Shown here: in pieces, positions 42,801 to 54,799 of the stretch
Position numbering within the stretch: the stretch's first letter is position 1
Layout: the number at the start of each line of letters is the position of its first letter
Assembly (NCBI GenBank): GCA_012932295.1
Contig: JAAONU010000011.1
Location: 48,610,352 to 48,674,351, forward strand
Reading direction: 5' to 3'
From: Cyclina sinensis
Lineage: Eukaryota; Mollusca; Bivalvia; Venerida; Veneridae
Length of the DNA: 64,000 nucleotides
The notes under the pieces: model-generated
Told to the model about the DNA's origin: nothing
Database searches by the model: none
What the model saw: the letters and a program-made list of their open reading frames with translations, nothing else
Translations under genes and position numbers: made by a program

Positions 42801-43724
42801 ATTGTTAAATTATATATGATCATTAACATGCGTTATTCAATCCTTTGCAATGAATTATGACATTTCCCCATTGTTCTTTAAAAGAGTTATGTAATTATTT
42901 TTTAAAAATGCGAATGCATGTACACATGTACATGTTATTCGAGAAAGCATTGTTCATCCTTTTTATTTACCTCTATATCAAAATTACTCATGTGAGTGCT
43001 TTATTTTGAGGTCGTTGTCTCATTTGTATGCATTGATTTATAAAGTGGTTTGAGTCATAAGATATCATTTCTTATCGTTATTCAATTTGTATGAAGGTGC
43101 GCTATATTATCATTGTTTTTATCAATCTAACATCAACAAACATTTTTATTAATGTCAGATTACCAACTGAATTGTTATAACAAAACAAAAATGCATAGAA
43201 GGACAAATTGGGACAGGACTGTTTATAAATCATAGACAGTTAAAACATTTTTCTTATAGACTGGCTTGATTGTACCAATAAGCCAACTATCCGGTGAAAT
43301 ACCAATTTCGAAAATGTTACTGAAGAAATTACAATACAAAGCAAAAGTGTCATTAAATCCTTCGTACTTTTAATACAATGCATATTCATTGGAACTCAAG
43401 TATTATTGAGGCCATGCCGCTTTACCATTGTTTCAATTATTAATCATTTTCATAATCCCATTTTCTGTAATAGGGCAGTTCAAATCCGGGATAGACACAA
43501 TTTAAAACAAGATATATCGTTATTAAAATCGAATTTAAACAGTCTCCGCTCGTAAACCAGCCATGGTTACGGGGATGTTAGCCTCTATGCATTTTGTTCT
43601 AGATCAGCTTACACGTTTAATGACTCGGTTTATTCATGCAAACTTTAGTTCATGTACCCACTGGGATTACATATTTGACATTTCCGAGGGTTCTCCGGAA
43701 TTCGTGGAGTTGAATTGTGGTCCA

Positions 43725-44278
43725 ACAATATCACGGTGCATAACCATATCGGCGGTCTCTCTGCGAAATCTGTCTTTTCGGCGGTCTCTCTGCGTCGGTA
43801 CCGGTTATTCTCTGCTATAAACACAGTTTGTGATTGAAGACAGTCAGAAAAATCGAAAAGACATCAGTTCAAACGGCTGAGTTGCTTAAAATTGATAAGT
43901 GCACGGAACATAAGAATATCTTTGCTATGTATACGCGTGTCTACTTTTCAATTATCAGTCACTGTGCTACGAAACTCGGACAAATTGTTCACTGGTGTAC
44001 TGACATGAACAGAACTTCGGCACTTTCTACCGGCTGAAACGACTAATTACTTTGATAACGTACATAACAATCCCATCAAACATATTGACTGTTCAATATT
44101 CTTCAAGAAAATACTAATAAAATGGTCGCTATTTATTTAGAAATCTTGTACACCCTCTACTTTCGGTTATGATGGTGCACAGGAGGTCTCTCTGCACAGC
44201 AGCTTTTAAAGCACGGGTAGGCTCTCTGCATACAGCACAGGCAGGCTCTCTGTCAGCGATTGATTTAAGCATTCGCTG
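43725..44278 (+). repeat. Left arm of long inverted repeat
   Basis: Near-identical over about 550 bp to the reverse complement of 47030-47573. The arm holds GGTCTCTCTGC at 43754, 43783 and 44185, with the variant GGCTCTCTG at about 44220 and 44243. A 67-codon ORF (43834-44037) differs from its counterpart in the other arm by one residue. It has no domain and reflects the high identity of the arms. Confidence 0.9.
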
Positions 44279-45785
44279 CTTTTTTAGATGGATCTCTTAA
44301 TTTGTACACATTGAAGTTTTGTTAATTGTTAAACTTAAAAGTTCATGCCTTACGCCTACATGGCTGGAATTGACTACAATGAGGCTATATGATGTTCCTG
44401 TAATATTAATTGACTATACAAGGAATCTCGTTGTCTCAGTTTATAAGTATTTCTGGTCCAGTATGAGATGTCTTTAAGAGAAGAAAGTATCAAAATAATG
44501 AAATAATTCTATAAAATTATCACTTCTATTTTATAATTTATTTCATAAAGTTAGACACGACCCTGGTGGTCATGCTTTGAGAAATTACCAAAATTATACT
44601 CTTCGTTCGCTCGCTCGTTCACTCACTCACTCACTCACGTACTCACTCACTAAGTCAATCATTCTTGCTTTCTTTTATTCATTCGTTCATTCTTTTTTCA
44701 TCAGTCTATCCATCATCGCAAACATTCATTAAATCATATATTGCCAGGATATCTGACGTACACATGTTTTTTTCAACGGTAGTATATTTTCCATTTTCTT
44801 TTTAGGAAAATAGTTAAAATGTGGGAATAACCGAAGAAAACTGCGCTCAGTATGCAGCTGGAAATCAGAAGAAAGAAAAAGCGAACTGTTTCCTGCGTTA
44901 CATTGCCATATATAGAGGCACTGTAATAGAAGACTGTACCGCGAATGCGAGAATTTGCTCTGTTTGGGACACTCACTTTGAACGTCTTCAGAGTTGTAAC
45001 GCATAAACCGATTGTCTTACAGTTAGTATCAGATTAAAATTCACGCTACGGGCAAACGTTTGAAACCTCTTTGACGTCTGTACCTTTGCTGGATGGTGCA
45101 GGAGAGCTCTCAGAAACATGACGTATAAGATTTCTACGGTATATTTATATCGTAAAGTAAATATATGAGTAGATACAGGCACTGTAATAGAAGCATTCAT
45201 TCATTCTTTTTTCATCAGTCTATACATCAACGTAAACATTTATTCATTTAATCATATACTGGCAGTTTATCTGACGTGCACATGTTTTTTCAACGGTAGT
45301 ATATTTTCTCTTTTCTTTTGAATAAAATGTAGTTAAAAACTGGGAATAACTTATTTTTCAGTCTTTTGTTTAAAGGCCCATTAATTAGAGTATGTTAGAT
45401 GCTTATCACTTGAAGATATATGTAATATGAAATAATTTGTTATAAAAGTAGCAAAATGTAAACAAAGTGGCATTTTGACATCCATACAAAATACTAATTC
45501 ACTATATCTTCACTAGTGGCCAAAAAGCAAAAGAAACACAACATGGTTCAGCTATATGGCTAATGAGTAACATTTTAGAAATTGTAACAGTACACTAAAA
45601 AAACACTTTTGAGAAAATAAGAAATAGTAATTTTTTGGGGCTTAATGGGCTTTTAATAATTTTATTAAACAATGCAGGTATGATTGAACATTTACGAAAA
45701 GAATATTTAAAAACTTGCATTTTTCTGAATGGAAAAACTGTAGTTCGAGACCTAGTCATTTAGTTCAGTTTATAATTGTTGTTAC
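44279..45785. other. Interior of the inverted repeat, left part
   Basis: It contains an ACTC/TCGC microsatellite (44601-44650). Two direct copies of about 150 bp start near 44687 and 45198, sharing TTCATCAGTCTAT, CACATGTTTTTT and CAACGGTAGTATATTTTC. Between them AGGCACTGTAATAGAAG also occurs twice. No coding signal was accepted. Confidence 0.6.
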
Positions 45786-46759
45786 TAGGGATGGCAACGA
45801 GTAACCGGTTTACCGAGTACTCGATCGAACGTCCGAATATCGGTTAACAAAATTGATATTCGATTACTCGGCAAAAATATATAATTTCTATTTTTTGCGA
45901 TTTAGAAAGGTTGGTGAATCCAATCTGTTCAGAAATTTGGAGATGTACATGTATCTTCATAAATACCTCTTAAATGCAATCAAAACATCCTTGCAGAGGT
46001 GCGAAAATGATATCGTTAAATTATAATTTAACGAGGCGATCAACAGTTTGACACGCGCATGGGATTGAACACCTGTGTCGCTTACGTCATTCGACCTCTT
46101 ATAGTATTTAATTACCTTTAATTGTGTAATAGTTTGTAGCCGAAACTTGTTTTAAGGTATATGTTTTGAAAACAGCAAATGGCCAGATTGCTATTATGAA
46201 TGTTAGATTAAAGGTAGTAATTAGACCCGATTAAGCGTTTGTTATTCTTTACTCAATAAAGGAGAGTAACTCCCTTTTCTTCTTTACGCATATAAATCCA
46301 TAAATATCATTAACTTTTTAAATATTGATAAAGTTTTTGTTTAGAATAAGATATTAAAATTTCAAGAGTCAAAGTGCCGCCTGCAAAATCTGATGCTTGG
46401 AAATATTTCAAACGCTGTGCTAATAGCAAGACTATTAAATGTACATCATGTAGCTGTGAAATAACGTAGATATATGAACTGTTATACATGTTTTAAACTT
46501 GATATTGCATTAATTAAAACGTTATAAAATATAATGTTGATTTAATTTGTTTGATGGTTTTTAAGTTACCTCCCTTGCAGTACTATTTATAGTTACACAT
46601 CTATGAATTTAAATAGAAAGCGAAAGTAACATGCAGACGGTGTAAATATATTGTGATAAAACTTTGAAGATCATTGGAAATCATCCGAGTAACCGAGTAC
46701 TCGATTGGAAAAATGACCGAGTACTCGAGTATTGATTTTGGTATTCGTTGCCATCCCTA
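45786..46759. mobile_element. Non-autonomous hAT element (MITE), 974 bp
   Basis: The ends are perfect 15-bp inverted repeats, TAGGGATGGCAACGA. They are flanked by GTTGTTAC (45778-45785) and GTTGTAAC (46760-46767), an 8-bp target duplication with one change. End sequence and duplication length are those of the hAT superfamily. Palindromic CGAGTACTCG words recur near both ends, as expected for subterminal transposase sites. There is no transposase ORF. Confidence 0.9.
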
Positions 46760-47029
46760 GTTGTAACACAGAAAATATTTATCTTAAAACTTGTTATTGA
46801 TAAAATTCAGAGTTAAAATTGAAAAAAAAAATACCATAAGAATACTTGGTAGATTTGTACACCGGCTGACTGCGAAAACAGTTTCATACAAACTGCATTA
46901 CGTTGTGCTTCTTGCATTACAGAGAATGAAAACGTTTATTTTAGAAACACCATGTAATGTAAGAGGCATTGTGATACAAGGTCGCACTTTTTATAATTAA
47001 CACAATGATCGATAGAAGACTCCCTTCCT

Positions 47030-47573
47030 GTTAAATCAATCGCTGACAGAGAGCCTGCCTGTGCTGTATGCAGAGAGCCTACCCGTGCTTTAAAAGCTGC
47101 TGTGCAGAGAGACCTCCTGTGCACCATCATAACCGAAAGTAGAGGGTGTACAAGATTTCTAAATAAATAGCGACCATTTTATTAGTATTTTCTTGAAGAA
47201 TATTGAACAGTCAATATGTTTGATGGGATTGTTATGTACGTTATCAAAGTAATTAGTCGTTTCAGCCGGTAGAAAGTGCCGAAGTTCTGTTCATGTCAGT
47301 ACACCAGTGAACAATTTGTCCGAGTTTCGTAGCGCAGTGACTGATAATTGAAAAGTAGACACGCGTATACATAGCAAAGATATTCTTATGTTCCGTGCAC
47401 TTATTAATTTTAAGCAACTCAGCCGTTTGAACTGATGTCTTTTCGATTTTTCTGACTGTCTTCAATCACAAACTGTGTTTATAGCAGAGAATAACCGGTA
47501 CCGACGCAGAGAGACCTCCGAAAAGACAGATTTCGCAGAGAGACTGCCGATATGGTTATGCACCGTGAATATT
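47030..47573 (-). repeat. Right arm of long inverted repeat
   Basis: The reverse complement matches 43725-44278 nearly base for base, with small indels and occasional changes. The 2.75 kb between the arms includes the hAT MITE, which is a later insertion. I found neither a target duplication around the pair nor an ORF that would name the family. Confidence 0.9.
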
Positions 47574-47714
47574 GATAGCTTAAATTCCCGCGACTTATTT
47601 CCAAATTCAAAGCTGCCCGTTTCTGTATTTTTCGGACGGTAGTGACTCGGGTTGTTCTGCATTTTCCCTCTTTTTCAATGGAAATGTTGCTTATAAACAG
47701 TGTTTAGATATTAA

Positions 47715-48144
47715 AGAGGCTGTACTCCAGATTTGACATAAAATTTTTGTTTTCATAAATTATATATTTAGATGCCGTTAGATTATAACAACATAATATT
47801 TTACTTCAAAACTGATTATAAAAGTCAAAATAGAAAAAAAAATATTTTCGCTCCAGCCTGATTTGAACTCTGGACCCTCATGTTAACAAAATATTTCCAT
47901 CGCTTTTACTGTCACCACCATCGCCGAATGTGATATTACAGATATTTACTTTAAATCTTATACGATATAGTTATACCGTCGCGTTACGGTATAACATTTT
48001 GAAAGGGAAAAAAATCAATTTATAATATAATTATTGGACTTATTTTTTGGCAGTAAGTTATTTTTTAAGCATTAGTCATAAATATTACAAGAAATTTAAA
48101 ATACAAGAAAACTTTCTTTTTTTGTCATCTGGAGCACAGCCCCT
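47715..48144. mobile_element. TTAA MITE with tRNA-like module, copy 1
   Basis: Terminal inverted repeats AGRGGCTGTRCTCCAGAT (two differences between ends) are bordered by TTAA at 47711-47714 and 48145-48148. The element is 430 bp. It includes ACCGTCGCGTTACGGT, a small palindrome near 47976-47993, and a tRNA-like segment on the minus strand around 47849-47928. Confidence 0.85.
47849..47928 (-). other. tRNA-like module inside TTAA MITE copy 1
   Basis: On the minus strand GGTCCAGAGTTCAAATCAGG resembles a variable loop plus box B (GTTCAAATC). A TTTTGTTAACATG segment upstream could be a decayed anticodon arm. Copy 2 holds the same module at about 48320-48400. It is a relic and not a functional tRNA. 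Confidence 0.5.
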
Positions 48145-48181
48145 TTAAAAGAGTTAATAGCTCTACCTATTGAGGGCTTAA

Positions 48182-48614
48182 AGAGGCTGTACTCCAGATT
48201 TGACATAAAAATTTTTTTTTTCATAAACTATATATTTAGATGCCGTGAGATTATAACAACATAATATTTTACTTCAAAACTGATTATAAAAGTCAAAATA
48301 GAATAAAAAAAATATTTTCGCTCCAGCCTGATTTGAACTCTGGACCCTCATGTTAACAAAATATTTCCAACGCTTTTACTGTCACCACCATCGCCGCATG
48401 TGTTATTACAGATATTTACTTTAAATCTTATACGATATAGTTATACCGTCGCGTTACGGTATAGCACTTTGAAAGGGAAAAAAATCAATTTTTAAAGTAA
48501 TTATTTGTCTTATTTTTGTCAGTAAGTTAGTTTTTAAGCATTACTCATAAATATTACAAGAAATTTAAGATACAAGAAAACTTTCTCTTTTTTGTCATCT
48601 GGAGCACAGCCCCT
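48182..48614. mobile_element. TTAA MITE with tRNA-like module, copy 2
   Basis: The second copy is in direct orientation 33 bp after copy 1, with TTAA at 48178-48181 and 48615-48618. The two copies are highly similar across their length, including the tRNA-like and palindrome segments. Separate TTAA borders on each suggest two insertions of a young family or one local duplication. Confidence 0.85.
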
Positions 48615-49559
48615 TTAAAAGGGGTTTGCGTGTCTTTTGTGCTTTTAAACAAGTATGTTTAGAGGTTTACAGACAATAAGAATAACGAAATAATTATTCA
48701 ATCGGACAGTGCAAAACCAGATTTACACGCTTTAACTCTTTCAAAATTCAATTACTGCAACAAGAACTAGATTAGTATGTCAGTACATTGGATTCATCGT
48801 GCTGAAAATATAATCGCAGATTATATATAAATATAAACGTTCAAATAGTTTTCAGTGGCGTGTTTTTCCTATATTTTCACTGATTTCATAAAGAGACAGG
48901 ATTTTTGCATTTGTTGATAACGAAGTCAAAATGGTCTCTGGTACATTGGAACATCGGTCACTGGAACCCAGTAAGAACAGGGTCATCGAAACTTGGCATA
49001 AGTTGGGTCACTGGAACCCTTTTTGCTAGCTGAAATTTTATAGGCAGACATTATGTCCTTCACATATTTTAAATACGAGCCGAGCGTAAGTAAAAACAGA
49101 TAAATGAATAATATTAACTAAAATAAATGGATGACATATAATGCAATAACAAATACATTGCAGATATATGCACCCTCAAGCCAAGGTTGGCAAAGTATTG
49201 ACCGCCCGAAAAAACCCAGGTGGGAGAACCCAGGTTTTCCCGGGCTGGGCAATACTCCCTTAACTGGGCAATACTGGGTAATATGATATTTTGGTGTGTG
49301 TGTGTTTTTTTTTTAAAGAATACTGAACATATTTACATTTATTAACAGGTAAAGTAAACATAAGGATAACACAAGTGCATTTCATACAAAATTAGTTCTG
49401 AACATCAACAACTATGGTGTGTATGCTTGTCATTATCAGGCTACAGTAAAGGATAAGTTCATCACTCTATCTCTTCCTTTCCTCTCAGCATTCTGTAGCA
49501 GAAAACTATTTTAGAACATTTTTGTATTCCAAGTTTGTTTCTTAATTTATTTTGAATAA

Positions 49560-50226
49560 GTCCAAAGTTTGAAAAAATGTGCTCTATGGAAGCTGAACTG
49601 GCAGGCATTCTCAACAGTTTACAAGCTAACTAGCACAGCAATGGATGTATCACATCTGCACGTTCAGCACTCATCCACCAGACACATGGTGGAATATTGT
49701 TAATCGTATCTTCATTTGTCAAAGATTTTGCTAGGTCTATTTTGTTACACATGAATTTCAATAAATCTTGGACAAGCTCTTGGTGTTGCTCTTGAAGCTT
49801 GTCCTGTGCACTAGAAATTTGATCAGGTACCAGGTGTTTCCCTCTTTAGATTGGGTGCAGAATATTGGCCAGAAAGTGGCTAGAGGTCATAGCCTGGTCA
49901 AAACGTTTTTCTACTACTTTCTTGTAAGGGTCAAGTTCCTTTTTCTGCAGTAATTTTGTCCAAATTTCACAGGCATCTGCAATCGTAGCAGAATCTGATT
50001 GTAAGCTGTTTAAAGCTTGTGAAATTGGGTCAAGTTGTTTCTTAAGGTATTTAGCTTCATTCACCAGTCTAACATTGTGTATAAGATTTCTAATGAGCAT
50101 TTCAATGGCATCTTCATTTTGAGCAGCTATCAGCAACATGAAAGGTCTGTTTTGAATGAAAGTGTCTGCAATTAAGTTGACTGTTCCATTTGGTATCACA
50201 TTGCAACTGTGGTTTAACTGATCCAT
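49560..50226 (-). pseudogene. hAT transposase middle and hATC dimerisation region, broken
   Basis: A 126-codon open piece (49846-50226) has a helical transposase-like sequence ending FLANILHPI. Past a stop, the minus strand continues with CVWWMS, then LLRMPASSASIEHIFSNFG and KLRNKLG (about 49560-49700), the signature of the hATC dimerisation domain. In-frame stops make it non-functional. Confidence 0.8.
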
Positions 50227-50404
50227 TCATTTCTGCAAGCAGGGCTCCTGCAATGTGGTGATTTCTGAAATACTTGTTAACCTCGACAATTTGACTGATA
50301 TTTGTGATGGTGTAACTTTTGATAAATGAAATATGTCATAACTGAACTAGCACATAGAACCAGTCCAGATAATATATTCCAATATAAATGAGAGTTACTA
50401 ACGA

Positions 50405-50671
50405 TTACTCATCTTCCTTTTCACTAGAGTTTGGGGTTTGGAATCTCCTGTTTGTGATAGTATCTGAACATTCTGGAATAGACTGTGGTTCACTATGTGT
50501 ATCTATCCTAGAATCAAGATCGAAAGACCTGCCACAGCATTTTTGTCTGTGAGCTTTTAGCCTCTCACTTTTTGCACTAACTATCATTTTATACCCCTTG
50601 CATTTTGCAGACTTCTTTGAACCTTCCTCAGTTATATCGAATAAATTCCAAATGGGGTCCTTAGGTTTCAT
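50405..50671 (-). pseudogene. hAT transposase N-terminal part with BED zinc finger
   Basis: MKPKDPIWNLFDI is followed by AKCKGYKMIVS and ERLKAHRQKC. The tryptophan, the first cysteine and the final His and Cys fit a BED DNA-binding finger, but the second expected cysteine appears to be Tyr. The frame ends 38 codons after the finger and the rest of the transposase is in other frames. Confidence 0.75.
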
Positions 50672-51118
50672 GTTTGATAGAGAATGAAAATTTCCAGTTA
50701 CTCCAGAAAGTCGTTTTTTCTTGTTTGTTTGACTAAACCTTTACTTGCTTTACTTGCTTTACTTGTAAAAACTTTGCACACACAGATTAGCTCAAATTCA
50801 CTTTGATATGTTAGGTTTTTGCTGGTACTTTTATAAATAATCATTATAGGTAATCCCCCAGTTTGAGCTTTAAGTAAGGTATATTGTTGCCTATACAAAC
50901 AATTATCACTTCAAGTTAGTTGTTAACACCTTTCTTTGTAAAGAAAATGCATCTCTAAATGCACTATATATTCAAAACATAACATAAATAGTATTATGTT
51001 ATATTGAAAATTTTTATTACCCAGAAATGCCCAGTATTACCCAGAAAACCCCGGGTTTTCCCAGTATTACCCGCTGGGCTGGGCAATACTCATAAAACCC
51101 GAGTTTTTGCCAACTCTA

Positions 51119-54100
51119 CCTCATGCACACCTGTTAACTTTATCTCTTTTTTACAGATATTTTCAAATTTGAAATATGACAAGATTTACAACAGCTTACA
51201 GAAGTAAATAAAATCTTAAATATTTTGCAAACAAGTTACTTGAATTGATGTTAGAGAGTAAAGCCAAAAATACCAGAATTTTTTGTATGTCTCATTTTAA
51301 CAAGTGGGTTTCATGGTGTTAACGAATAAACATTACCCGGATGTACCTGGCTTTAGATTTTCATGTTGCGCTAGTTTTTGTCTCTTTGATTAAAAGTGAA
51401 AGGTCTTCAACGGTTATTGAACATGTTCATTATGCTCTGAAATGGGCTTATCTGTCAGGTAGTCAAAACCCTTTTGCAGGATTTCTGTGAGTTTCGGAAG
51501 TGACTGATCTACAATGTTCTGACATTTCTTTTTCTGGCGATTATTTCGAATTAAATATGAAGTCAAGTAAAGTGGACTAAGCGCATAAAGGTGAAAAGGT
51601 ACTAATTTCAAAAATAATGCATGTTATTTGCAGCTGTATTTTAATAAAGGGAAGCTTGCAAATTCTGATGTAAAATATCTTTTTTGACAGTTAACTCATT
51701 GTAAATCACGTAACAGTTATCACGATGCAGGAAACTGTTGAGAGAATTGTTTACAAGTATAGGTTTAAATGCAGACAATTATGGTACACATAGCTTACGT
51801 AGAGGAGGCGCGACAACTTGCGCCATGAATAATGTGTCAGACAGATTGTTTAAACAAAACATGGAAGATGGCGAAGTGAATCTGCGAAAGACGGTTACGA
51901 TGTAGAAAACACTGCAGACAAATTGAGCGTTTCAGCAAATTTAGGTCTGTGGTCTGTAATTGTGGACGCAAAGACATTTATTTGTTTTTTAAAGAAAGGT
52001 ACTGTAAAGGGGAAATAACCTGTTCAGTGAGTTTATTTTTTTTAAAAAATGTATGTACTTGTATCGTTTTTCTCTCGTCCGTTTAAAAACTATGTCTTCG
52101 TTATTGTTTAGAATTTACTTTGAATAGAATCCACCTATCTTCATGTTTAAGTTGAAGCAGCCGCTTTTCTTGAGCTTGGAGCTTCCTACGCCCCCCTCCC
52201 ACGACAGAGCAGGGTTGAGTAGCCCGCTCTCAGCACGCTTGACTTTCTGTAGAAAAAAAATCTCAGTCGATTTTATCAGAAGTGACATCGTTTGAAAGTT
52301 ACTTTTCATCAAAGCTATGAAATCTGTATTTTTATTGAAACAGCATGGGAAGAGCATGTATTTTTGAACAGTTTGTACATTGTACATGTTTTCTGTTTGG
52401 AGCAAATAAACGGTTTAATGGGACAGCTTTATGACGATCCCTCTTGCCTAATCTTTTTGTGTTACGTTTTGTATTTTATCAGGTGAATTCGTGGAGATGG
52501 TAAATAATTTATGCTCGTTTAAGAGATTTGAATAAGAGCATAAAACATATGAAGTCTTTCAATACTCACAACTCCAGAGATGTTTTAACTGAAAAATACT
52601 TATTTGAGTCAACAAGCTTATAAATACTTGTTTATTTTAACATCAAAGTTAATTAATGTTATAATACTGGCCATAACCCCCTATCTTCATGGTTACGTTT
52701 TCGTGGAGAAGATATACTTGAGATACACCAAGAAAAATTATCAAAATGATCAGTCTTAAATACATGACGTAGACAACAATAATCGGTCATTCAAAATGTA
52801 AATTAATTCATAAGGATACATGGGATAGATACACCAGAATGTACTCTGAAGCGTGGTCGTCGAAATCTTTATATTCCTGAGAAATTATAATTACACAGGA
52901 AGAGGCACGACTTCTTAGAATGGTCTTAAAAACATCCATGTGTGGGGATAAGCCAGTTTATCTACACCTAACGGAATTTTTTACGCTACGGTACCTTTAT
53001 TCATTCTTTTTTTCTCTCTTTTTTGAAACACAGTAAAAATGTATATGAAAGTTCATACAAATAAAATTATATCAATCTTATTTTGTATATTTTTTCGAAA
53101 CAACGTTTTTGATTAATATTAAAAATACATTTTCTCAACGATAACGGCCAAAAATTGTAGGTCGTAAAACTTGCCGTTTTCGCAACGGGTTGTGTGTATA
53201 ATAGAAATGAAAACATGTATAGGAAGTGAGCAGTAGTACTGCTACTGCCAACTTCCTATTAAGAGATAATGTGGTACAGTTTTGAGATATTAGACAAGAT
53301 ACACGTGCTGAGTTTTCTCACATTGTAGAAGAGACCTCTGACAACACATGCTTATCTGTTTTTAGGAATCTTCTCTTATGGTGGTGATATCGAAGGCTTT
53401 AACTTCGTCTTTCAAACAACGTTGTTGAGTGTTTGATTGTTTTTTTCCTAGAATAATTTCTTCTTTTAAAATAGACTCTGTACAATTTCTTTGATTTCTC
53501 TTTACATAAATGAATAGATAATAGATATAAAAAATCAATGAATGAATGAATGAATGAAGCAAGACAGCAAGCATGGACGAAAGGAGTATATAAACTTATA
53601 TAAGTTGTGATATAATATAGTATATTGTTAACTTTTTCATTAAAAGATTTCAACAAACTATCAAAATGTTAACCTCTGTTGTAATAACCTTCGGCCATTT
53701 ACATTTTACAAGTTATGTAAGTCAGTAGACTAAGCCGTTTTTTTTCTTCTTTTTCTAAAGTAAGAGTTTAAGTAGAGGGTACAACTAGCAAAAATGGTTT
53801 AATGAAATGAATAAATATGTAGGTATTACATATTATCCCTTATTTTGTTGCGAATTTAGCTATCGCGCTTTGAAGAATTTGCCAACTTTGCCGTGCTCGT
53901 GAGAGCATTTTCGTTTTTTAGGCATTTATTTTACGTAAATTTGCATTCGAAGCAAAATCAAGCCAGAATATAGCAGCGAATTATCTAAAAAATCAATCGG
54001 TTTTGCTTTTGTTGGATGAACAATGCTTCATACCGAAGTTTCTATCATATTAACTGTGTTTTTACAGACTTCGCCTGTGAGCATATAGAAATAAAACTTT

Positions 54101-54790
54101 CACCCGTTTTCAGGCGGAACTAAAATTCTTAACTATTTAAATTCTTGAAGTATTTTCAAAGCACAACGTGATTTTTTATAACTCTAAAGATTTCTTATTG
54201 AAAAAGGATAGCTTATATTTCAAGCGAAAGATTGTTGAAAAAAACAAAACAACAACATCCGTGTGAAAGCATACAGCAACACGAGTATGTAGTTGGCATT
54301 GTAACTCAATATAGTTCTATTCACGGTACCTTTAACATGGAAATATCAATTCTTATGACGGTTATTGTTGCATAAAAGAGATTTTTGAAGCGGAGTTGTG
54401 TTAAGTACATAACATCACCTTTGTATATAGAATAATTTTGTGAGTTTCAAAGGGATGCTTACAGGTAGCTCTTGTCTCTTCGTATGAAACCCCAAATCCC
54501 ATGATAAACATACTTTAAATAGTCTAACAGTCTAGTACCGTCATACTTTACGTTTGTAATATTACTGCTCAGAATTTTGAACACGTGTCACAAACTCAAA
54601 TACGGGTCAGTAGCCTTATTTATGCTTGAAGTGTTTAACTGAGTGTCGCAAGTATCTGCCTCTTGGGGTTGTGAACCATGGTCCGTCTCTACTGCATAAG
54701 ATTTCTTGGAAACAACGCTCTCACCTGATGCTCTTGAGTTCATTGTCCTACAATATGTTTTCAATTGCGTCACTGTTTAACCTGTCAGGT
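51119..54790. other. Intergenic DNA, no gene seen
   Basis: No supported gene. A short AATG microsatellite lies at 53537-53559. A near-palindromic GGAAGTGAGCAGTAGTACTGCTACTGCCAACTTCC-type hairpin lies at 53222-53256. Short ORFs here have no recognisable content. Confidence 0.5.
53537..53559. repeat. AATG microsatellite
   Basis: About five to six units of AATG. Confidence 0.9.
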
Positions 54791-54799
54791 ATAACTGTA

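Larger units (their letters stand above)
49182..51118 (-). mobile_element. Dead autonomous hAT transposon, 1937 bp
   Basis: The left end CAAGGTTGGCAAA and the reverse complement of the right end TAGAGTTGGCAAA form inverted repeats. The flanks CCTCAAGC (49174-49181) and CCTCATGC (51119-51126) are an 8-bp target duplication with one change. Words such as GGGCAATACTGGGTAAT and CCCAGTATTACCC crowd both ends. The minus-strand interior carries a BED-type zinc finger, a transposase middle fragment and a C-terminal hATC region, all broken by stops. Confidence 0.9.

Noticed and set aside
43834..44037. 67-codon ORF present in both arms of the inverted repeat
   Set aside because: Conservation between arms reflects overall nucleotide identity. 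There is no domain and no excess of silent changes to judge by.
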